Positions 21,452 to 32,265 of a stretch of DNA of 64,000 nucleotides are shown one piece after another. This DNA is from Lithodes maja (Eukaryota > Arthropoda > Malacostraca > Decapoda > Lithodidae): NCBI GenBank assembly GCA_037953745.1, contig JBAKBP010003078.1, positions 62,001 through 126,000 of the forward strand, given 5' to 3'. Made by a program: the position numbers and the translations under genes. The notes below the pieces were generated by a model, which saw nothing but the letters and a program-made list of their open reading frames with translations, made no database searches and was not told the origin of the DNA. The number at the start of each line of letters is the position of its first letter. The stretch's first letter is position 1.

Positions 21452-21900
21452 AGACAAAATAGACAAATACACCAAAAATCGGGGTGTGGGGGCGGCAGCC
21501 CCCACTCATAATAGCCTACTATAATAGGTTAGGTTAGGCTAGGCTAATGTCCTTTCAAGGGGGTATAGGCCTAGTAAACACTAGGATAGCCTATACCTGG
21601 TCAAGGGTAAGTCCTGCTGTAGTCAATTTGAATGCTACCTTAAATTGTAATATTAGACTAGGCATGGCCTACTGTATAGATAAAATAGCCTAGCCTACTT
21701 ATTTATTGTAGCCTATAATATAGGCCTAGCCGGGTAGAATGTAGAGTTCGGGCGTACCGCAACCATTGTTTACACTGCGCAGAGCGGCGACGGATGCCAT
21801 CATGTTCCCGTCTATTTTGAAAGCCGTTGGCTACGATAATATGTTGAGGGGGGCAAACACCCCCATGACATATTGTCATTATCATATAATTTGCCAGCAA
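21452..21900 (+). repeat. GTGGGGGC-hairpin repeat joined to a palindromic-repeat unit
   Basis: Third copy of the second repeat type (21452-21815) passing into a unit of the first (GTTCCCGTCTATTTTGAAAG, ATAATATGTTGAGG). The same junction occurs near 16640-16700, so the two repeat types may be parts of one longer element. Confidence 0.65.
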
Positions 21901-21974
21901 ATAGGCCTAACCAAAAAAAAATAGTCGTCAAAAACTCAAAATAAACGCGAACTTACAGTAACTGCGGCGATCGA

Positions 21975-22181
21975 CGCTTGCGATCATGTTCCCGTCTAAT
22001 TTGACTGCCATTGGATACAATAATATGTTGAGGGGAGGGCTTTGCGGCAATTTTTTTGGTTGTTTTCCCCCTACTGGCAATATATATGATTATGACAACA
22101 CGTCATGGGGGCAAAGCCCCCCCTCAACATATTATTGTATCCAATGGCATTCAAAATAGACGGGAACATTATCGCAAGTGT
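21975..22181. repeat. Large imperfect palindrome of the dispersed repeat
   Basis: The left arm of about 62 bp (21975-22036, ending GGATACAATAATATGTTGAG) pairs with the right arm 22120-22181 (starting CCCCTCAACATATTATTG). The loop is about 83 bp and contains TTTGCGGCAATTTTTTTGG. The inner 24 bases of the arms pair perfectly. Confidence 0.8.
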
Positions 22182-22198
22182 CCGACGCCGACACCGCC

Positions 22199-22812
22199 GC
22201 CGCCATGTTTACATATGTCGATCACCGTAGTTAAAGGCTGGTTCACACATAGCCGAGTCGGTGCGCGAGTCCAACACGAGGCACACTCGTCGATTATCGC
22301 CGTCGCTGGAGGCTGAGTCGGCCGCGAGTAGCAATTGCTCCCGAGTCAAGGAGAGTGTAACACGAGTTAACTCGAGTCAATACGAGTCAACACGTGTTAA
22401 TGCAAGAGTCTGTACGAGTAACTGAGAGTCAAAACGAGTGTAACACGAACCCAACACAAGTGTCAAAAATTTGAAAAATAATGGCCACATTCCAGGGCAC
22501 GTAAACAAAGAGTATGGACGAGTCTAACACAAGTCAACACGATTGTTACACGGATCAACACGATTGTTATACGGATCAACACGAAAGACAAGGCATTGAC
22601 TCTCGTTGGATCTCTGTTGCACACATGTTGACTCGTGTTACATCCGTGTAAACTCGTGTAAACTCTCGTTGATTCGTCCTACATTTTTTAAATAACTGTA
22701 TTTCAAATGACACTTGCTTTTTCGTGTTACACTCGTGTTTTTTTCTCAGTGGATCGTGTTTACTCTTGTTTACTCGTGTTTTCACTCGTGTTTGAATCGT
22801 GTAAACTCTGGC
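22199..22812. repeat. Fold-back-like tract of degenerate CACGAGT / ACTCGTG words
   Basis: The first half (about 22255-22600) is packed with degenerate CACGAGTCAA or CACGAGTTAA words. The second half (about 22600-22800) is packed with their reverse complement (ACTCGTGTT, ACTCGTGTAA). The tract lies between two near-identical copies of the palindromic repeat (22011-22198 and 22813-22998). No coding sequence. It resembles fold-back transposon ends made of short tandem repeats, but that is inference. Confidence 0.6.
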
Positions 22813-22998
22813 ATCAGATACAATAATATGTTGAGGGGAGGGCTTTGCGGCAATTTTTTTGGTTGTTTTCCCCCTACTGGCAATATATATGATTATGACA
22901 ACACGTCATGGGGGCAAAGCCCCCCCTCAACATATTATTGTATCCAATGGCATTCAAAATAGACGGGAACATTATCGCAAGTGTCCGACGCCGACACC
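22813..22998. repeat. Second near-identical copy of the palindromic repeat
   Basis: From ATACAATAATATGTTGAGGG to GTGTCCGACGCCGACACC it matches 22011-22198 almost base for base, including the TTTGCGGCAATTTTTTTGG loop. The match ends as the RTE remnant approaches. Confidence 0.8.
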
Positions 22999-23045
22999 TG
23001 CCCCAAATTTTGGCACTCACATTCGTGCTTTCTACTCTTGTTGAT

Positions 23046-23660
23046 ACTCCCCCACCCATACCCCTATATACCCTAGCATCTAGCACAGAATTCGTCATTC
23101 GTTCATCCACACATAATTATACAGTATAGTCAATCAGTGCCTTCCGTTCCACTGTCTCATTCTCCCTCCTCCACTCCACTTAACATGTGTACCTGTGTAT
23201 CATTCTGTGATGGAAGAAGGTGTTGGCTATCCACAGCCACACATATGTCCACAAGTGCACTGCCATTCCCATTCACCTCTGACGGTATACGGTACCCCAC
23301 CCTCCCACATCTCCATAATTTTTACTATCAGTCTATCACCCACCTTCCAATTCATATCTCCAATCACAAATATTCTTTCACTCTCACCAAAGTTATCCAG
23401 GCACACCTCAACATTCACCCAAAACAACTCTTTCTCTCTTACATGTTTATCCTCAGTCGGTGCATAACTGCATACACACACACAACCACTCACGTATGTA
23501 TTCCTACTTTAATTCTTACCCACAGAACCATAGTCCCTTACACACTCCTTCCATTTGTTACATACAAACAAACACACACCTTCTTTCACTCTCTCATTCT
23601 CATTCACTCCAGCACACACACCTATTTATTAGTGGCCCCTTCATCATTGACGATATGCCT
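23046..23660 (-). pseudogene. RTE-type LINE endonuclease remnant (duplication copy 1)
   Basis: Minus-strand fragment of an APE endonuclease. The frame at 23493-23227 gives CSYAPTEDKHVREKELFW and FVIGDMNWKVGD, the RTE-type YAPT and GDxNxxVG motifs. Upstream, near 23110-23060, the frame reads ERMTNSVLDARVYRGMG, which in RTE proteins precedes the SDH motif. The copy is cut at 23046 before that motif. The 201-codon plus-strand ORF over this region is its antisense shadow. Confidence 0.75.
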
Positions 23661-25373
23661 TAAACATTTTTGGCACTCTTTGAACCCAAAGGGGAGTGTT
23701 CAAAACACCTGCCTCCGAAGCGTTAGAGACCAAACATTGTAAGTATACGCTTATAATTTCTTACGGAATCGTCATTATGAGCGGATGCCAACTACGAAAA
23801 AAACTAAAAATATAAATAATTAAAGAAAAACTATCAATACTATAAATCTGCTATGCTTTCCATCGTGTGGATGTTGCTAGCGTGGGTTTGTCCCTAGACG
23901 TTGACGCGTCATTCCTCCTTCGCGCTTCGGGGCTCGTTGTCGACGGACGTGTTTTCCGACCTCTCTTCATTCGGCATTCTAGCGTCTGGAATAGTGAGTC
24001 TTTTGCTCATTTGTCTTATCTGAGATGTTATAGAATAGGTCTAGACTAGATAGGTCGGGCGTGCAGTCGACACGGCCCCTAGGAGTGTGTTATTAACCCT
24101 CCAGCCCTGGCTATGTATTCCATATATATTCCACAAAACCCGGGGGTTTTGGCCGAAAAACGTCTACGCCTAGGCTACCGTATCTTTGTTATTTTGACTG
24201 CTTCCGCATTCCGAAGCGTAGATGTGTTTCGTACCTGTAGAATGGCGTTAAGTAGAGCTCTCTAAGTCAACTGGTTCAGTTGTGATGACGATTTCATTGG
24301 AGATAACTTTGTGGCAAAAACAGACACTTTACACTACTTTTCGCTACTTAGCAATAACATACAGGCACACACGAACAAGCGACGCACTCCTTCTTGTGGT
24401 CGGAGATGCGCGGCGTCGGTCCAGCCGGCTGTTGTTTACATGTGTCGGACGGACGCCTCGCACACCAAGCTTACAGGCTTTCAAGCTGCTGGAGCCTCAG
24501 CACCCTTCCGAGTTGCGCGTGGGGTGTTTGTTATGGGTGCCTCAGAGCCCTACCGGGTCTGGAGGGTTAAGGGTGTTATGTGTTGGGCATCCCCTCAGGC
24601 CGCATGTATTTTATTGTTATTGCTCTAATTTTTAGCCTAGCTAGCAGGGTTAGAGGCATATTATATTCAGGGCAACGCTTTTCGGCCGCTTTCTGGTGGG
24701 TTAAGCGTGTTCGGTTTCATCGGCAGAACCTATAGTTAAGGGTGACCTCACGTGGTGGGGAGCCTTCTATAGGTATCTGCGCCGTCTTTTTCCCTACGGT
24801 CCTGTCGTCGTGAGGTGACAGCAGCTGGTTCGTCCAAGAGATAAGAGTGTCACCTGATCGTCGTCTACCTTGCCCTAGGCCACATGGCCAGCCTCTGTGT
24901 AGGTTATTTTTATGGCCAGGATGTTATTGTATAATTATTATTATTATTGATAATTTTAAGCCATAATGTGACCCTCTTCTCTTATATATATTGTGCTTAA
25001 GAGTTGAGGGTGTTGGGAGACGTCCTGACGTATGTATATGTGTGTGTTTTATCTGGTTGCAAACTAGTTAAAACATGCAAGGGTTAGGATCTGGTTTCCC
25101 AGCGGGGCGTAAGTCGAGTACTGCCCCCGGCAGGATTATCGCGGGCAGCAGTCTGGTGGACCTCGATCCAATAGCGAACTCCCGGTGGAAGAGGAAGGTT
25201 TCCACAGGGATTCCGGTGGAGCCGGAATGACTCACCTATAGAAAAATTAATTTTCCTAACGGGGCGGGGAGACTTCTAATAATCTGTCGGCACGGCAGAA
25301 GAGTCATGGCTAGATTCTGTCAGCGGCAGGAGAGCAATTATATAGGTCGGTGATATCCAATATCATAGATAAG
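23661..25373 (+). repeat. Unclassified dispersed repeat body, interrupted by a MITE (copy 1)
   Basis: No ORF with recognisable domains. A diverged copy of its first half lies at 46540-47720 (shared strings include CATTATGAGCGGATGCC-like, GAGATGTTATAGAATAGG-like and CGCTTTTCGGCCGC-like). Later parts (24700-25340) carry GGCAGGATTATCGCGGGCAG and GGAGCCGGAATGACTC. It may be an LTR or the noncoding part of a larger element; I could not classify it. Confidence 0.5.
24097..24566. mobile_element. TTAA-flanked MITE, family I (copy 1)
   Basis: 470 bp between TTAA at 24093-24096 and 24567-24570. Termini are CCCTCCAGCCCTGG and, inverted, CCCTCCAGACCCGG. Core landmarks are GCCGAAAAACGTCTACG and AGAGCTCTCTAAGTCAACTG. 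No transposase. The TTAA duplication and CCC termini are typical of piggyBac elements. A related repeat at about 47555 lacks it (empty site). Confidence 0.85.
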
Positions 25374-25637
25374 TACAGGTCTCCCTCGCTATCCGATGCC
25401 TCGCAATACGATATTTCGCTCCAACGATCGTTCCGTATTACTACCCATGTTTCGGTATCTGATCACCTTGGCTCGCTAATACGATTTGCCAAACGATACG
25501 ACAAGCAGAATGTACCAAGCGCAAGTCACCAAGCACTTGTTTGTACAGGCAGAGACACCAAGCACTAGTGGCCAAATCTAGAAACACTCCTTCCCGTGCT
25601 CTTATTCGATCTACAGTTCGATCACAGTTCCACTGAT

Positions 25638-27890
25638 AATTTTTTTTTTTTTTTTTTTTTTTAAGAGACAATGAACGGAGGAAGGAAAAACACAGATAAA
25701 ACAAAAAGGTCCATGTGCCTAAAGGCATCCTCCATTCATAAAATGTTTCTAACAACTGGATTTAAACATTTGTAGATTGTAAGTTTGTGGAAAGCAATTC
25801 GAGGGAAGTGAATTCCAAAGAGTAGTAGCTCTGGGATAAATGAATTCTGATAAGCAGAAGTTCTGCATTGTGGAGGAGAAAGTGTAAATTCATGGGCGCT
25901 CTCAGCTGCCCTAGTTCTACGGGGAAAGATGTGGAGGCGGCACAATTGAAGCAAGTTCCTCGGAACAATTGCTGTGAAAATATCTGTAGAATAATGCAAG
26001 GGATGCAACGTTTCTTCGTATGGATAATGTAGGAAGGTCCTGTGTGATTGCAGGGTTATTGATTAATCTAATAGCTTTATTTTGAATTTTGTCCAACTGC
26101 CTCAACGCAACCACTCCACTTCCACCCCACAGAGGTGAACAGTAATCCATCTGAGAACGCACATGACTTTTATATATCACGGCCAACTGCTCGTCAGTGA
26201 AGAATTCTCGAACTCTGTACAGGAGTCCCAGTTTTTTAGAGGCATTCTTAGCAATGCTTCTAACATAATGTGTCCAGCTCAAGTTAGTAGTTAATGTTAC
26301 ACCGAGAATGTCAATACTAGGGGAAGTGGGAATATTTACATCATTAAAAAATATATGGGAGTCAGTGAGATTCTGTCGGTTAGAAAATTGAATGTACTTG
26401 GTTTTGTGTGCATTAAAGGAAACTAGATTCTTTTGTCCCCATCCATTAATTCTAGAAAGGTCCTGGTTCAGAGAAATTGCAGTGTTTATTTTTGAATTTA
26501 TAAGATCGGGTTGGGTGAAAGAATTGGTAAATGTGAAGGAACTGTGGAGTGTTGAGTCATCTGCGTAGGAATGTATTGGATTATGAGTGGTAGATATGAG
26601 ATCATTGATATGAATGAGGAACAGAATTGGGGCCAAAACTGATCCCTGGGGAACACCAGCATTTATTGAGTGAAATTGAGAATAAAGGCCATCTACCATT
26701 ACACATATTTTTTCTGTTATGAAGATAAGAAGAAATTAGTGGAACTAATGATGCAAGGCCGTAGTGTGACATCTTCGACAATAAGGATTAATGCCAGACT
26801 CTATCAAATGCCTTTGATATATCCAGTGCTATTGTATGTGTTTCACCATGTTGGTCTGTAGCTTGGTTGATTTGATGCGTAAGAAGGCAAAGAATGTCTG
26901 CAGTTGATCGACATCGTCTAAAACCATATTGCCTATCACTGATTAATTTATTATTCTCAAGATGCTTAATTATGTGATTATTTAATATAATTTCAAAGAC
27001 TTTACCAAGAGTGGAAGTTATAGCTATTGGTCTGTAGTTTGATGGATCTGAAGAGGCACCTTTTTTAGGAACTGGATGAATGTTTGCTTCTTTCCAGGGT
27101 ACTGGGAAGCATGAGGTATGAGTACACAGACGGAAAAAATTTGCCAATACAGGAGCGAGCACCAAGGAGCAATTCTTAAGTACTATTGGAGGAATTTCAT
27201 CTGGACCAGGAGCCTTATCTACCGAGAGATTCTGCAAAATAGTTTTGACATGTCTGGTGTGGATCTTAAGTGAGGGAATTTCAGGCGAATTAAAATTAAG
27301 TACAGGGACATCTTGATTTATTTCATCTAAGGTTGAGTTGGTGGAGAAAATATCCGCAAGAAGGTTAGCTTTACCTCGTGGGTCACTTACAAGATTGCCA
27401 GTCGGAGATTTTAATGGTGGAATGGATGAAGCAGTAGTGAAGTTGGATTTAAATGAGTTAAGAGTAGACCAAAATATTTTGTTATCATTTGGATTATTTA
27501 GAAGTTTATTTGCCTGCTTGTGGAGAAAGTTTGATTTAGTTAGGTTTAATACAGTTTTGGCATGATTTCTGATGTTTCTAAAGTAATTAAAGGCTTCATG
27601 TGTTTTTGATCTTGTGTATGCATTGTAGGCTATTGCTTTTTGTTCAGTTACTCTAGCACAATTATGGTCAAACCATTTAGGTGAATTAGATCTTTTACTG
27701 TACTTTTGATGAGGAATAAAAGTTTCCATTCCAATTTTTACAAAATCTTGTATGTGGCTCAAGGTGGAGTGTGCATCATTAGAAAGAAAGAGGTCCAGGG
27801 AATATCAATAAAGAAACCTTGAAGACCCTCCCAGTCTGCCCTATCGTAATGCCATTTAGTCACCAAAACAGGTTCAGAGTGGGAAGGTCA
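25638..27890 (-). pseudogene. Jockey-like LINE ORF2 fragment (RT), copy 1
   Basis: A minus-strand, 5'-truncated LINE with a poly(A) tail (poly-T at about 25640-25662). From about 27890 down there is a linker (KRSNSPKWFDHNCARVTEQ), KAPGPDEIPPIVLKNC, NYRPIAI, TIALDISKAFDRVWH (motif A), AGVPQGSVLAPILF (motif B), HSYADDSTLH (motif C), MDYCSPLWGG and a C-terminal LWNS-type region. A frameshift between motifs A and B at about 26700 splits the ORF (26788-27762 and 25917-26699). A second indel lies near 27780 (one A fewer than in copy 2), and another near 25830 separates the C-terminal codons. Jockey/BS-type by motif style; clade not proven. Confidence 0.88.
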
Positions 27891-27937
27891 AGACATACTG
27901 CTCTCTCTACGTTTAAGTGCTAGTGATATTCGCTGCG

Positions 27938-29654
27938 ATGTCCCCCAAACGTTCATCAGACCCTAGTGATACCGGACAAAAAGCTAAACGTAGCAGGAAA
28001 AGCTTTAGCTTAGAAATAAAGCTCGATATAGTGAAAAGACGTGATCTAGGTGAAGGGGTTAATGCTATAGCGTGGGCCTTGTGGCTTCCTCAGTCTACCG
28101 TTTCAACTGTTTTGAAGAATGCACCAAACATCAAGAAAGATGGGGAGAACAGCACAAGTTTCCTGGCGAAGAAAACTACACGCAATCGTGAACCCATAAT
28201 GGAAAGAATGGAACGTCTATTGAAAATTTAAATAGGCCGCCAGACTCCACCGCCCTTGTGTCCGCCAAAGCTTTGTCATTGTGGGCTGACCTGCACAAAA
28301 TTATGGATGTGGATGAAGGTGTTACTTTTAAAGCTAGCAAAGGGTGGTATGAACGCTTTAAGTCTCGTGCTGCCCTTCATTCCATCAAGATGTCTGGCGA
28401 AGCAGCGAGCTCGGACAAGCCTGGTGCCGAAGCTTTCAAGCGTATTCTTAAGAAGCGGATAGAGGAAGGTGGGTACAGCAGAAAACAGGTAATAAATATG
28501 GATGAGACTGGTCTTTAATGGAAGAGAATGTCATCGAGGACTTTTATAGCTAAAGAAGAGAAGACTGCCTCTGGCTTTAAGGTATCGAAGGACAGACTGA
28601 CTTTGTTATTGGGAGGGAATGCTAAAGGAGATCTGAAACTTAAGCCACTCTTAACCCTTCCTGCCCGGGCAGCATTTTAAAAAGACACCGTGGCAGATTG
28701 GCAGGAACCCGGGTGTCCTTTTTAAATCCGTAAGCTTGAAAGCCTATTCAGCTTGTTTTGAAAGCCGCGCATCCGACGTATGTAAACAAAGCCTGTCGGA
28801 GGCGACGCGCGCACCTCTGGAAGCAAGCAGACGTCGGAGCTTTGTTGTTGTGTGGTCTGCTAAGACAGATTCAGTCTTGAAAAGTGCGTCACATTGCTAA
28901 AATCGCGGAAAAATGCGCTCCACGGAAATCGTCATCACAACTGAACCAGTTGACTTAAAGAGCTCTACGCAACGCTAGTCTACAGATGGGAAACCACAGT
29001 ACGTTTAGACATGCGTGGGAATTTTCTAGCAGTTAAAATAACAAAGATATGGTAGCCTAGGCGTAGACGTATTTCGGCCATATCGCCCGGATCTCAACAA
29101 CGTCCTTAGGATAGCGAGCCCGTGCGGGAAGGGTTAATCTACCACTCCGAGAATCCACGCGCACTCAAGGAACTGATTAAAGAATATCTGCCACTTTGGA
29201 AATCAAACAAGAAAGGGTGGATGACAACGTTGCTGAACCAGAGTTACGTCACATCTTATCTTTCGCCTGCACTTCGTGACTACGCCGCTGATAACAATAT
29301 TGCTAATTGTTTTCTCCTTCTATGTGACAATTTCCTAGCCACCCCCAAGCCATGGATGATTGGGCGGATAATATAGAAGTTATGTTTCTACCACCTAACA
29401 CCACAGCAATCATAGAACCCATGGATAAGGGGGTTATTGCAACCTTTAAGGCTTACTACCAACGCCGCACCATGAAACAACTCCTAGACAGTATCGACAC
29501 CCCTGACAAGCCTAGCATTAAAGAGTTCTGGAGAAAATATAATATCAAGAAAGCCATCGACAACATTGATGATTCATGGAAGGAAATGATGCAATCAACA
29601 ATGAATGGATGCTGGAAGAAAGCTTGGCCCGAGTGCCACCATGGACCATTCAAG
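27938..29654 (+). pseudogene. Tigger/pogo transposase, broken (copy 1)
   Basis: DDE-type cut-and-paste transposase. Frame 27938-28231 has the N-terminal CENP-B-like helix-turn-helix (SLEIKLDIVKRRDLGEGVNA, STVSTVLKNA). The next frame (28240-28518) has the HTH_Tnp_Tc5/CENPB region (KGWYERFKSRAALHSIKMSG) and the first catalytic Asp in NMDETGL, then a stop. 28560-28650 continues with SKDRLTLLLGGNAKGDLKLK, then a TTAA MITE. The gene resumes at 29138 with IYHSENPRALKELIKEYLP, LLLCDN (second Asp) and, after a frameshift near 29350, NTTAIIEPMDKGVIATFKAY (third Asp). The intact family has Q where this copy has E before PMDKG. Inactive through several frameshifts, a stop and the MITE. Confidence 0.92.
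28655..29133. mobile_element. TTAA-flanked MITE, family I, inside the Tigger transposase (copy 1)
   Basis: 479 bp between TTAA at 28651-28654 and 29134-29137. Termini are CCCTTCCTGCCCGGGC and, inverted, CCCTTCCCGCACGGGC. It carries the same core as the 24097 element in reverse orientation (CAGTTGACTTAAAGAGCTCT, GCCTAGGCGTAGACG). Removing it with one TTAA restores the transposase reading across the junction. Confidence 0.88.
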
Positions 29655-29854
29655 NNNNNNNNNNNNNNNNNNNNNNNNNNNNNNNNNNNNNNNNNNNNNN
29701 NNNNNNNNNNNNNNNNNNNNNNNNNNNNNNNNNNNNNNNNNNNNNNNNNNNNNNNNNNNNNNNNNNNNNNNNNNNNNNNNNNNNNNNNNNNNNNNNNNNN
29801 NNNNNNNNNNNNNNNNNNNNNNNNNNNNNNNNNNNNNNNNNNNNNNNNNNNNNN
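29655..29854. other. Assembly gap (200 N)
   Basis: Exactly 200 unknown bases. The left side is mid-transposase and the right side is an unrelated RTE fragment. True gap size and the adjacency of the two sides cannot be judged from the sequence. Confidence 0.98.
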
Positions 29855-30157
29855 CTTGGTTTTTGTCTCCCCAACAACGTCTATGTTTCACTCCCGTAAG
29901 TCAATGTCGGGATTACCACACTATCATGCAAGGACTTCTTTACATTCATGCTGACCACACTATTTCTTGTTACTGCTTTCAGCGTTCCTACAACCCTCTT
30001 CCCCTGTTGCACCCTCTCCTGCAATTCTTCATCCATACTCCCATCTTTACTGAACAAACTGCCCAAATACTTAAATGAGCGGACATTCTCTATAGCCTGA
30101 CCATTCAACTTCACATCACACTCTGTGGCTGCACCTTTTTCAAAGATCATAACCTTA
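29855..30157 (-). pseudogene. RTE-type RT fragment, diverged subfamily
   Basis: A minus-strand piece downstream of the RT catalytic core: MIFEKGAATECDVKLNGQAI, SFKYLGSLFSKDGSMDEE, TLTYGSET. It parallels the RTE copies at 31580-31860 and 63690-63970 with clear differences, so it is another subfamily. Cut on the left by the gap and on the right by the Penelope-like 3' region. Confidence 0.8.
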
Positions 30158-30804
30158 CCTTAAAATTAAAATGTAAAACTTGCAAACTAAACAAACCAAA
30201 ACTGGGACAAAGACTATAAAGTCAAATTAACTTATCAAAATCGCTATGTGGAAACAACGCTTACTAAAATAAAATTTATGAAATAAAAGAACACAATCCA
30301 CCACATAGGGTGTACATTACTACATGAGCAAGTTAATCTGTTTCCCAAGCAAACTGATCGCACACATAACAACATACTATCGTCACGTTCAAGGAATTAG
30401 TCAATTTGGGAAGTCCGGGACGTTCTGGTAAATTTGACTAAACTCTGCATGAATAAAGAAACTACATATAAAATGTCAAAATGTTAATTTAAAATCAAAT
30501 TTGCAACATGACAAGACATTAACATAGTACAAAATACAAATATTGATAAGATATCTATAATATTACAAAAAAATATATACAAACAAATATATACAGCACT
30601 CACTAACGATAGAGCTATCGGGTAGGTACCTGTAAGCATAGCATGCCTCAAGTGACCCCTATCAATAACTACCCTACAAATAACCTACATTTATCGTACA
30701 AATAAACTAAGGAAATCGCAAAAGCAAGCAATTGATACTATCGACAATGAATAGATATAATATAAAGACAAATAATTGCAAAATATGAAGAAGCAACAAC
30801 AACA
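30158..30804 (-). repeat. 3' region of a Penelope-like element (5'-truncated copy)
   Basis: No ORF. From AAATGTAAAACTTGCAAACT to GCAAAATATGAAGAAGCAAC it matches 54858-55490, the 3' noncoding end of the Penelope-like element there, in the same orientation. Other copies lie at 52450-52887 with 60253-60625 (plus) and 62478-63137 (minus). Confidence 0.75.
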
Positions 30805-32265
30805 ATACAGGGGGACTATTATGTATGGAAAATGTGCAAACTAGCATGGGAGAAGGGGAGTGCACCCGATGACTGGAAGACTGGCATAATAGTCCCCCTA
30901 TAAAAGAGAAAGGGAAAAGAGGAGTGTGTGGTAACCACCGAGGAATATGTCTTCTAAGCGTAGTAGGGAAGGTATACAGTAGGGTAGTGATTGAGAGAGT
31001 GAGAGTGAGAACGGAGAAATGGATAGGCGACGAGCAGGGAGGTTTTAGGAAGGGAAGAGGATGTGTAGATCAGATTTTTACCCTGAATTGTGTTGTGGAG
31101 AAGTATTTGGAGAAGAAACAAAAGGTGTATGTTGCCTTTATGGACTTGGAGAAGGCCTATGACAGAGTGGATAGAGAAGGTTTGTGGAAAGTACTGTACT
31201 TAGAATATACGGAGTAGAGGGCAAGTTGCTGAAAGCAGTGAAGAGCATGTATGAGGGTGCAAAAGCGGCAGTACGTGCGGAGAGTGAGCAGAGCGAGTTC
31301 TTTGACGTGAATGTTGGTTTGAAACAGGGGTGTGTGATGTCCTCGTGGTTATTTACTGTATATATGGATGGAGTCATGAAAGAAATACTATCAAGAGCAG
31401 TGGATGTTGGTGTATCGCTGAAAAGGGAGGGAATTGAGTGGAGGCTACCTATACTGCTGTTTGCGGATGATACAGTTCTGTTGAGTGATAATGAATGGGA
31501 GTTGCAGGGTCTGGTAAATGAGTTTGGAACAGTGTGCGAAAAACGGAACTTGAAGGTAAATGCGGGGAAGAGCAAGGTTATGGTCTTCGAAAGGGGTGAA
31601 GTCACAGAGTGTGAGGTGAAGCTGAACGGTCAGGCTATGGAGATCGTCAACTCTTTTAAGTATCTGGGCAGTGTGTTGAGTAAAGATGGGACTATGGATG
31701 AAGAAGTGCGGGAGAGGGTACAACAGGGGAAGACGGTTGTAGGAACGCTAAAAGCAGTAACAAGAAATAGGGTGGTCAGTATGGAAGTGAAGAAGTCCTT
31801 GCATGACAGTGTGGTAATCCCGACACTGACTTATGGAAGCGAAGCATGGACGTTGGTTGAGAGACTCAGACCAAGAGTGAGAGCAGTGGAAATGAATTAC
31901 TTAAGGAGTGCGTGCGGAGTTACATGGAGGGATAGACAGACTAATGAGGAAGTAAGAAGGAGGTGTGGTGTGGAGGTAGATGTGCTGGAAAGTGTGAAAA
32001 GGAACAACTTGAGATGGTTCGGCCATATGGAACGTATGGAAAGCGAGAGAATGACTAAGAGGGTGTACGAGAGCGAGGTGGAGGGACAGAGAGGGAGAGG
32101 TAGACCGAATGAGAGGTGGAAGGATGGAGTGAGGAAGTACATGAACAAAGGCAGTGCTGGTTGGGGGGAGGGGCATCGACTGACTGGGGACAGAGGTGTG
32201 GGGGCGGTTCGTTCGTGGCCACCCCTTCGGGGATCACTGCGTCAGGCAATAGATAGATAGATAGA
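30805..32265 (+). pseudogene. RTE-type LINE, RT to 3' end
   Basis: Reverse transcriptase part of an RTE-like LINE, 5'-truncated. SAPDDWKTGIIVPL opens the coding part at about 30860. A stop (TAA, 30902) interrupts it, then NHRGICLLSVVGKVYSRVV, FRKGRGCVDQIFTLN and AFMDLEKAYDRVDREGLW (motif A). An extra 5-bp string near 31190 causes a frameshift. In the next frame come GLKQGCVMSSWLFTVYMDGV (motif B), LLFADDTVLLSDN (catalytic ADD), YLGSVLSKDGTM and the C-terminal HMERMESERMTKRVYESEV and GRGRPNERWKDGVRKYM. The ORF stops at 32258-32260, merging into a GATA-type tail (about 32248-32265), typical of RTE elements. Confidence 0.88.

Larger units (their letters stand above)
23046..29654 (+). repeat. 6.6-kb direct duplication, copy 1 (stops at the N gap)
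   Basis: The block matches about 33045-39638 with a near-constant offset: 9998 bases at the start, 9986 after a 12-bp indel near 23940, 9983-9984 after the poly-T at 25640. Only scattered substitutions were seen. The right edge coincides with the first N (29655). The left edge is inside an RTE remnant at the shared string TCCCCCACCCATACCCC. It could be a segmental duplication or redundant assembly of two haplotypes. Confidence 0.9.
25376..29654 (+). mobile_element. Tigger/pogo DNA transposon, copy 1 (truncated by the gap)
   Basis: It starts after the TA target dinucleotide (25374-25375) with CAGGTCTCCCTCGCTATCCG. It contains a Jockey-like LINE insertion (25640-27890), a broken transposase gene (27938-29654) and a family I MITE (28655-29133). 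The right end is lost in the N gap; copy 2 shows it at 41126. Confidence 0.8.

Noticed and set aside
22056..22316. Repeated short ORFs containing HIIVSNGIQNRREH or similar
   Set aside because: The same peptide arises in several frames and places from the palindromic dispersed repeat; it is sequence symmetry, not a gene.
22240..22800. CRISPR-like array of short repeats
   Set aside because: The CACGAGT words are degenerate, unevenly spaced and inverted in the second half; the genome is eukaryotic.
23137..23742. 201-codon plus-strand ORF (also at 33135-33740) rich in His, Thr and Ser
   Set aside because: It is the antisense of an RTE endonuclease remnant on the minus strand, which carries real YAPT and GDMN motifs; the plus-strand protein has no domain.
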